Shown here: one piece after another, positions 56,667 through 64,000 of the stretch
Layout: each line of letters starts with the position of its first letter
Numbering within the stretch: position 1 is the first letter of the stretch
Assembly (NCBI RefSeq): GCF_032854445.1
Contig: NC_088295.1
Coordinates: 47,603,385-47,667,384 of the forward strand
Direction of reading: 5' to 3'
DNA: 64,000 nt
DNA from: Liolophura sinensis
Lineage: Eukaryota; Mollusca; Polyplacophora; Chitonida; Chitonidae
The notes under the pieces: model-generated
Database searches by the model: none
Seen by the model: only the letters and a program-made list of their open reading frames with translations
Told to the model about the DNA's origin: nothing
Made by a program: the position numbers and the translations under genes

Positions 56667-59600
56667 ATGCCCTTAGAATGGCTGTTTGGGCGAAAGAAAA
56701 CTCCAGAGGAGATGCTGCGACAGAACCAGCGAGCTCTAAACAAAGCCATGAGAGATTTAGACAGGGAGCGTCAGAAGATGGAACAGCAGGAAAAGAAAGT
56801 GATAGCTGATATTAAAAAGATGGCAAAACAGGGTCAGATGGTATGAAAGGCTTTATTCCAAAGTATTTTGTATTTATGAATCAACACATTAAGTAAAAAT
56901 TATATTATTGTCCTGTATATGTATGGGAGAAAACTGTACTATGATATTTAAGTCCTCAGGCTCTTTGGTGGAAATACACGGCCTTAAGTCAAGAGGTTTA
57001 TATGGCACATGGAGAAGGTCAGTGGTTTCCTCTGAGTACTCTGGTTTCCTCCATCTGTAAACCTACCCCTTATTGAATAAAAACTTGAATTTAAATTCTG
57101 TCCATATTTCTGCGTTCTGGTATTATTTGCCTTGGAATGATTCCACTGCAGAAACCAAACTAATTGTGAGGTTTTAAACCATGGTACAAGTAGATGTCTT
57201 TATTTCCCAGGATGCAGTAAAAATTATGGCCAAAGATCTGGTGAGGACAAGACGATATGTGAAGAAGTTCATTTTGATGAGGGCCAACATTCAAGCAGTA
57301 TCATTAAAAATACAGACATTGCGATCCAACAATGCCATGGCACAAGCTATGAAAGGTGTCACAAAAGCCATGCAAACCATGAATAAACAGGTATTCTCTT
57401 TTGCCGATTTAGCCAATAATCTCCTTTATTTCACAACAGGCTAAGTAACTTTGACAGCTTATGTGTAAAGCTGATTTATATGGCTGTTTTAGAAGACCTG
57501 TTGTAACTGCACATAATATTGATGAATCAAAGTGGTGTAAAGCCTGAATTATTTCCATGATAATCCCAAAGATTTCTGTGAATTTGCTATTTAATTCTGA
57601 AATTTTCTATGAGATAAGAAAAAGTTTGCATTAAAGATTTTTGTAAGAAAGCTGATTATTTATGCTGGCTAAAATATTAACTTACATATTGATAAAATAA
57701 AGAATAAGGACAAAATATTAGTTATTGTAAATTTTGCCCTAAAAAATGCATTTTAGAAATAAATGTCATAAAATATTGATTTTGGTGCTGAAACTTAGGT
57801 TTTTTCAATAGGATATGATCCTACCTTTCAGACACACAAACACCTTAACACTTTCTAAATCCATTAGAACTCTCAGAATCAAACAGAATATGCAGTTTAG
57901 TTATGGATGAAATTTTAGATTGTTTTCCATGATAATTGTTCTCAAGTTCTTTAGCTCACATTCATCTTTTGCCATGTATACAGCTGAAGTTACCACAAAT
58001 CCAGAAGATCATGATGGAATTTGAGAAACAATCCGAGATCATGGACATGAAGGAGGAGATGATGAATGATGCCATTGATGATGCTATGGGAGATGAAGAT
58101 GATGAGGAAGAGAGGTAACATCATCATTTTGCTGTTATTATGTTATCATGATGAGTGGTACTTGGACTGTTTCAGTGGCCTAATGGTGCAAGCATATGCC
58201 CTGAACTCGATACACCTGTGATTAAACCCTGTCCAGGTCAATACCAAGGACTTCAAAAATGGTACTTGTTGCTGCCTTGATTGGTGCTCAGCACTGAGAG
58301 GCTAGAGCAAGGAAACAGGGGCCACTTTCACAAAGCAGCGTACAACATTTTCTTATCGTACATTTGATGTGTGACATTTTGTACGTCGCTATTAACATAT
58401 ATCTTAGATGTGTGATATCCTACCAGTACAACATCTTTGTGAAAGTGGCCCCAGGACTGGTTGGCCTTGTGTCAGTATAATGTGACTGGGTGGGGTGTCA
58501 TGTTGGGTGTCTTCAGCAAGATACTTCAGTGGCCGCTGCACTTTGGCGGCATGAACTCGCCCTACCGCAAGAAGACGCAGTATATGTGCACAAACCTAAT
58601 AACTCTTCATCATCCTACGACTAAAAAAATTGTTAAGAAGGACATAAAACCCCAAGCACACGTACATACATGAGTGGTACTTGTGATGCTGGATGTAGAT
58701 GAGTGAGTAAGGTGGACACTTTTGTTGACCTGACCTTGCTGACAGGGAATGTATAGACTGCCTCACTCTCACCGTTATAGTACATCGGTGACAAGAAGTG
58801 GTCAGCAATGTTTTTGTGGCTGTTTGCACAGTTTACATGAAATGTAATAAACAGTCTCCCATGGTATAAGGGGGAAATTCTTGAGGATGGAGTTAAACAG
58901 CAGTCAAACAAATACGCAGGTATTGCTGTTTTTGTCATCAATGGCTCTGATATTATAGTATCTGTTCAGTAACATCAAGAGTCTTAAACCTTGAAAATTG
59001 TTCCACTACATTTTATCTGCTGCCATCTAGTTTCCACATATTAGTTGTGAATATTTAGATGAGTTTCCTGCGCGCTGGATGTAAGAATTTATTCTATTTT
59101 TTATTGTGTACAATGTTAATCACCAATAGGGGTTAGCGCTCTGAGGCAGTACTTATTCTATTGATTTCAAATATTCCTTTCCCCACATCTCACATTAAAG
59201 GCAGAGAGACGTCACAGTAGAAAGTAATACATTGTAACATTGTGGATGTTGTACAATCAATTTTTTGTGAGCATCTCCCCATTGAGGTTGATGGGAGTTT
59301 AAGCCCAGCTTTTGCTGGCTTTCTCTCCGGCCGTACTTCGGAAGGTCTGCCATCAACTGCGGATAGTCATGTGTTTCCCCCAGGCTCTCCCCAGTGTCCT
59401 CTCACCTTCCTGCCATCATACAAGTTAAATATTCTTGAGTACGGCATAAAACACAATAAATAAATCAATTTTTGACGTAACAATGATTCAAGTTCCTGGA
59501 TCACACTAGCACAACCTCACATATGTGCATTAGATTGTTTGTGAGATCACATTATTTGAATCCAGCTTTTTGTATTACTTTATGTTCCAAAACTTTATAA

Positions 59601-60969
59601 TGGAGTGGCCTTTGAATGGTATCTGAGGGCTTAGCCAGAACAAACATTAGCCTGTGCAACTGGTATCTAGTATTTATGCATGTAGGTGAAAAAGTTTCCT
59701 GTTTAAGTGGTGTCCAATGTTGAATAATATGCCATCATTTTATTATGCCTACACCAGCCATATGTGGGAAAGTCTGCCAGCAACCTGCAGATGGTCATCG
59801 GTTAACTAGGTTTCCCCCTACTATAATGCTGGCCACAGTATTTTTGAGTATGGCATAAAACATCAATCAAATAAATAAATAAATGTATGCCTACTAACAT
59901 GGTTTTTTTTTTTCCTTTTTACAGTGAAGCTGTGGTCTCTCAGGTCTTGGATGAGTTAGGTCTACAAATGGCGGATGATTTGTCAAGTAAGTTACTCTGC
60001 ATCAGTTGTCTCCCTCAATAAAAATGAAAAACAAAAAAAATGAATATGCAATTACTCAATAAAATGTTTACCTTTGGTCGTAATGTTTAAAATCTGCCTG
60101 TCATTATGTCTGTGTGTCCGGTATCTGTATTATTATGTCCCTTTTTTTTTTTTGAAAAGAGGAGAGATATATATAGGGATTGCTTTGTCTGCGGGCTGTA
60201 GGACCTGTTTTCTGTAATTTCTGAAAAATATCTTATGAAAGCTAATTGAGGAGGATCTTTAAACTCACAGGGCTCCATTCAGTATATGTGAGACACTTAT
60301 CAGCGGTGCATATTTTTGATTTATCAGACACAAGCTTGCCCATGTGTCTGTTGGACCATAGTGTGTCATTTCGTAATTGCCTTCTATTTGTGCATGTAAT
60401 GCGAGCATTGTTGCACAACTCACGGGTCAAAATATTTGTTTTGACGTATATTGGACTCACCTGTTGGATGTACCTTTTTTCCCCAATCTTACACAACTAC
60501 AACTGGTATACACAACTGGTTTACCACAGTTAGTCTACCTTGCCTGTCCACCCACAAACTTAACCCTTGTCACAATAAAGGAATATTTCTCCCTATTACT
60601 AAAATCACCTGTTCAGCCAAGAAAAAGATGTTCTTGCATTTAGAGGGTAATAGAATTTGGTTTTCACCCAGATATAATTCTTGAGGAGACTTTGCTAGGA
60701 TAATTCATAACCATTGAAATGAAATGTTTCATGATCGACAAAACCTTTCATCTTTGCCTGTTAAATCGGCTTCATACCATAAATAATTTTGTTCCAGTTA
60801 TTCTCATTGTGAATTTCTTTTTACAGATCTTCCTAGTACTGGTGCCAGTCTTTCTGCAGCAGCATCTAAGCAACCACAGGCCACTGCAGCTGCAGGAGGT
60901 GGCGGAGGAGGAGCACTAGACGCAGACGCTGACTTGGAAGCGAGGCTGGAGAACTTGAGAAAAAAGTGA
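56667..60969 (+). CDS. CHMP2A: Charged multivesicular body protein 2a (ESCRT-III), 5 exons, 229 aa
   Basis: ESCRT-III subunit that polymerises on membranes for scission in multivesicular body formation, cytokinesis and membrane repair, and recruits VPS4. Exons: 56667-56840, 57211-57390, 57984-58114, 59925-59986, 60827-60969. All are GT-AG, the sum is 690 nt, and phases agree. An acceptor at 56635 shows a non-coding upstream exon. The N-terminal basic helix (LFGRKKTPEEMLRQNQRAL) and helices 1-2 with MAKDLVRTRRYVKKF are almost identical to the vertebrate protein. LPQIQKIMMEFEKQ and the acidic DDAMGDEDDEEES follow. The last helix, DLEARLENLRKK, is the MIM1 motif for the VPS4 MIT domain. Oddities: MPLEW precedes LFGR where the vertebrate start is shorter, and a GGGGGGA run sits before the MIM1 helix. 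Intron 3 carries SINE copies. Confidence 0.97.
58151..58683 (+). repeat. SINE-C, full length, with 14-bp target-site duplication (CHMP2A intron)
   Basis: ATGAGTGGTACTTG at 58151-58164 is repeated perfectly at 58670-58683. Between them is a SINE with the A-box-like GTGGCCTAATGGTGCAAGC. The body contains GTCAGTATAATGTGACTGGG and CACTTTGGCGGCATGAACTC. The tail ends AAGGACATAAAACCCCAAGC. It is interrupted at 58319-58451 by an inverted-repeat element. Confidence 0.93.
58319..58451. mobile_element. 133-bp MITE nested in SINE-C
   Basis: The terminal inverted repeats are perfect for 17 bp (GGGCCACTTTCACAAAG and its exact inverse at the right end). The flanking CAG at 58316-58318 and 58452-58454 is a likely 3-bp target duplication. 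Removing the element and one CAG restores a sequence colinear with the SINE-C copy at 29379. It has no coding capacity, so it must have been moved by a transposase elsewhere. The superfamily is not determinable here. Confidence 0.88.
59255..59474 (+). repeat. SINE-A, 5'-truncated, with target-site duplication (CHMP2A intron)
   Basis: AATCAATTTTT plus G flanks both ends (59255 onward and 59463-59474, differing by one T). The body has GCTTTCTCTCCGGCCGTAC and the tail GAGTACGGCATAAAACAC. Confidence 0.85.
59744..59894 (+). repeat. SINE-A, 5'-truncated, with target-site duplication (CHMP2A intron)
   Basis: TATGCCTAC at 59744-59752 and 59886-59894 brackets the 3' half of SINE-A, ending GAGTATGGCATAAAACATC and (AAAT)n. 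It lies 30 bp upstream of CHMP2A exon 4 at 59925. Confidence 0.88.
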
Positions 60970-61685
60970 TTATCAGGGCAGATAACTGTGATAATACAGT
61001 GCTGTTTGTATATATTGGATTTCCCTGTACACATCATGACGGACAACAATGGGCTCTTTTGTATACTGTATAGTGACATCTGCTTGTAAGTCATGCTGGA
61101 CTACATATGTTGTGTTAAAGGCAGAGGTACAGATGTACAGCAAAGCCTTACCTATAGTTCTGCTTCCTGGCTACGTGTGTAACCTTGTAACCCGTGATAT
61201 GTAATTCTATGCTTTCCCGTGACTTTTTATTATCTGCCTCTGTTCACATGTTGATATAACACTCTGGAGCCAATTCCACAGAACAAATTTTGGGTGTAAG
61301 TCACAATTCAGAATTTTCAATATGCTGCATAGTTTATTGCCTAAGAACTTTCATATTGCGATACATTCATCTTGAGGTGTTTTCAGTTTCGAAAAGCATT
61401 TGAATTAAATTTTACCTTGTGATTTAAGTCAAAATTGGCTTAGTGGAATGAGCCCTAGATTTGTTCGTTGACAACCTGTACTACTGAGCTGACTTCTTGG
61501 AACAACCCACATTTTATGAATTATGTTTATTATCCACATGCTTTAACACAGCCTACATTTAGTACACATTGCAGGAGGAAAGGGTGACTCTTTGTCATTA
61601 TGTAAAAAAAGCACATTTAATCCAAGTAAAGTGTTCTGTTTCCTGTAGTATTTTGTATCACCAAAGCAAATATTTAAATCAGGGA

Positions 61686-61687
<2 letters not shown>

Positions 61688-61731
<44 letters not shown>
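61688..61731. repeat. (AT)n microsatellite
   Basis: About 44 bp of TA dinucleotides in the probable CHMP2A 3' UTR. The IYIYIY frames on both strands are artefacts of it. Confidence 0.95.
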
Positions 61732-61732
<1 letters not shown>

Positions 61733-62945
61733 CACAATTCATCCATTACGATAACTAAGACTTTGAATTGAATTTGAAATATGTATAATGTAGATGAAAA
61801 TCTCATGCACAGATTTGAAACCTTAATTCTATAGCTAGTTAATTTGTAAGATAAGAATAAGGACTTGTGTTTTGAATCTGCGTCACACTAATCCATGGTT
61901 TGGTCTGTAACTGACAAACTCTGTAACATGTAGAAGTTGCTGGGATATGTTATGATACCCCTTGATTTTTTTTGTGTGTACAACATTGATAACCTTAAAA
62001 CAAACTGTTCAGAGAAAAAACCTATCCAGCATGTATAAACTGTACTTAAGTTTTGCTAAACTATCTTTTGAGGTCTTGCTACAGTTTATGTTGTGATTAT
62101 AATAACCTAGTGCACAATGGTGTGTATCTTAGTTCATGCTATTGCTCATTTTTGTTCTTGTCTCTCGTTCTGTTTAGTGTTGGTTAGCTACGTCACACGT
62201 ACTACTGCTATGATGTTTTTGTACATTGTACATGTATGTATATGCATATTAGCATTTCCTCAATCATCGTGTGGGATAGGTCATACATGATTACGTGATT
62301 AAGTTAGTTATCCGTTCTGTATGGCTAATGAGCTCTCATTCATATATGTTCAGATTACCACGTACATGTATCCTTGCATGTGGATCTTTTAGTCATCTTG
62401 GTAATTAAATTCAATCCCTGTTTGCGGAATCAGAATCTACTGGTCAGATATATCTGCAGCATGATTTAGCTGGCCAGACGCTATTAATATAGCTATTTTT
62501 ATTATAGGGTATTTTCTTATGAAGAGTGATGAAATATTCTGAAAGATTGTGAGTTTGCCAACCCACGTATAGAGGTAGTAGTATGTGTCGTTTTCCTCTG
62601 AAATCAACACAGAAACAGGGCAAGTGAACTGCATCCACATTTTTTTTGGTTTTACATAGACATGCATACAAGAGGTTCTAGATACCTAACACTTCAACAT
62701 TGTACACGTTTATTTTATGTAGTTTTGTGTTGAAATGCCAAATTGGGGTTGGATGAACATCCTGGTATGTTTAAGTTTTCCTGGGCCGTATTTAATTGTT
62801 TATTAACAGTTTGTTCTGATACCCTGATGTAAATATACATGCGTGTCAAATCAAAGCTGTATACATGTACATCTCTCCAAATTAACCAGTGTGTGATGGT
62901 ATCTCTTTTAAAGTGGTCTCTTTGTTATGAAAACTATGAGGTATG

Positions 62946-62961
62946 AATAAATGTGAATAAA
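62946..62961 (+). terminator. CHMP2A: Candidate CHMP2A poly(A) signals (two AATAAA)
   Basis: Two AATAAA hexamers ten bases apart, ~1.98 kb past the stop. Chosen by position and pairing; no transcript evidence is available. Confidence 0.35.
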
Positions 62962-63600
62962 CTGTAGCACATTGTCTTAGTGTAGAGGATTACCTTGGCA
63001 GTGACACAAGCATATAATCGAATATGATGTTATTTTGTATACAATTCAATTGTTTTAAATTATCTCAAATATGAAAGAAAATAAAATCATGTCAGAGGAT
63101 TTTGTAACTTAACTCTTATTGTTCTTTTCTGTACAGTTTTATGATATACATATAATGGAGTGAATCATTGATACACACCCAAAGCCTTTTATAGAGGTGG
63201 TTATCACAATGACATAACTACCGTATTTCACCTAAAGATTGGTACGTAAGTGCATAAATGCCTTAAAATGAGATTTTTGTACAGCATGAGATGAAAGAAG
63301 TTTTTCTGAAGGAAACTTTACCAAAAATAAAGTTTTTGAGTGGCCTTTAATTATGAAGTGGATGAATCAATCGGAGTTGAGCAAAATGTGCCAAAACTTG
63401 AAAAATGCTAAACTTTAAGTGAAATACAGTATTTCTCATAATTACAACTTACCTGCTTGTACTGCTGATCCTAACGCAAGGCATGGTACAAGATATGGTT
63501 CACTTAAGAGATCTGTTTGGGTGGAAACTTTAATAATACCGTATATATGATTATCCTAAGTTATGAGAGAGTTAACAATGGTTTGGTAGGTTAATTTTAT

Positions 63601-63680
63601 GTTTTTACTTGATTGGTACTTAACACTGTACTGAGTAATAATTCCATTTCTTTGACGATGGCCGGTTTTATGATTAGAAT
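63601..63680 (-). repeat. SINE-A tail fragment, diverged
   Basis: TTTTTACTTGATTGGTACTT, then ACGATGGCCGGTTTTATGAT, resembles the minus-oriented SINE-A tail and body with many changes. Confidence 0.5.
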
Positions 63681-63983
63681 ACTGTAGAAGATGTACAGCT
63701 TAGAGAGTAAATCCAGAACAGCGACGACACTATGATACTTGGAAAACGGTCACACATAACTGGTGAAATGCGGTCTCTTTTCAATTTAGCTCAGTTGGCG
63801 TTTTAATCTAACTGTTTACTTAAATGCATAAGGAGAATTAGGTAAAAAAAATGCAGTAATGTTAATTGCAATTTATTAGATGTCACTGGTCTAGAATTAC
63901 TCGAAATGGTATGTTGCTATCACATTTAATATACAATAACATTAAAATAATGTAAAGGGACCAGAAGGCTTAATTAACTGGTA

Positions 63984-64000
63984 GGGGCCTCCGTGGCTCA
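63984..64000 (+). repeat. SINE-A head, cut by the window end
   Basis: GGGGCCTCCGTGGCTCA is the exact 5' start of SINE-A. The rest of this probably full-length copy lies to the right of the window. Confidence 0.8.

Larger units (their letters stand above)
60970..63600 (+). other. CHMP2A: Probable CHMP2A 3' UTR and downstream region
   Basis: No further gene is seen. An AT microsatellite lies at 61688-61731. Two AATAAA signals at 62946 and 62956 and another near 63079 are the best candidates for the transcript end, implying a 3' UTR of about 2 kb. No SINE lies before them. Confidence 0.4.

Noticed and set aside
56945-57100. GGTTTCCTCTGAGTACTCTGGTTTCCTCC stretch in CHMP2A intron 1 as a SINE core
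   Set aside because: The wording resembles SINE central domains, but no head, tail or duplication could be found.

Overview
The window is animal nuclear DNA, most likely from a mollusc or close lophotrochozoan. The genes have introns with GT-AG boundaries, and the sequence between them is AT-rich. The whole window is strewn with tRNA-derived SINEs whose 3' end (TACGGCGTAAAACACCAAT or TACGACGTTAAACCCCAAGC) I associate with molluscan genomes. The species cannot be named from sequence alone. There is no CRISPR array, operon, virus or autonomous transposon with a recognisable polymerase or transposase.

Layout. At the left edge (3-1319, +) is the 3' part of a BTB-BACK-kelch (KLHL-type) gene cut by the window start. 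An isolated tRNA-Pro(AGG) lies at 4086-4157 (-). A second, divergent KLHL-type gene (10688-12208, -) follows, with a satellite of about 22 copies of a 34-bp unit (9629-10391) beginning just beyond its poly(A) signal. From 12.3 to 34 kb I find no convincing gene. This stretch holds SINE copies, microsatellites, several minisatellites and degenerate tandem arrays, plus one GC-rich candidate exon at 18766-18919.

The right half holds two well-conserved genes. CSDE1/UNR (34097-50536, -) reconstructs as 17 coding exons with consistent phases, 2451 nt and 816 aa. It carries five canonical cold-shock domains and a SUZ-C-like C terminus. CHMP2A (56667-60969, +) is complete in five coding exons (690 nt, 229 aa) and encodes an ESCRT-III subunit with its C-terminal MIM1 helix. 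The two genes point away from each other. The 6 kb between their start codons contains candidate 5' UTR exons and two perfect CRE palindromes, so shared or clustered promoters are possible. The gene products act separately: CSDE1 in mRNA translation and stability, CHMP2A in membrane scission, and the KLHL proteins probably as CUL3 ubiquitin-ligase adaptors.

The repeat landscape is the most informative part. At least four SINE types with different tRNA-like heads (called A, B, C and D here) carry related 3' tails. Many copies have readable target-site duplications of 8-19 bp. Two small inverted-repeat elements sit inside SINEs, and one of these nests retains both its own duplication and that of its host. 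Two pairs of SINE-A copies face each other as inverted repeats, one pair inside a CSDE1 intron.
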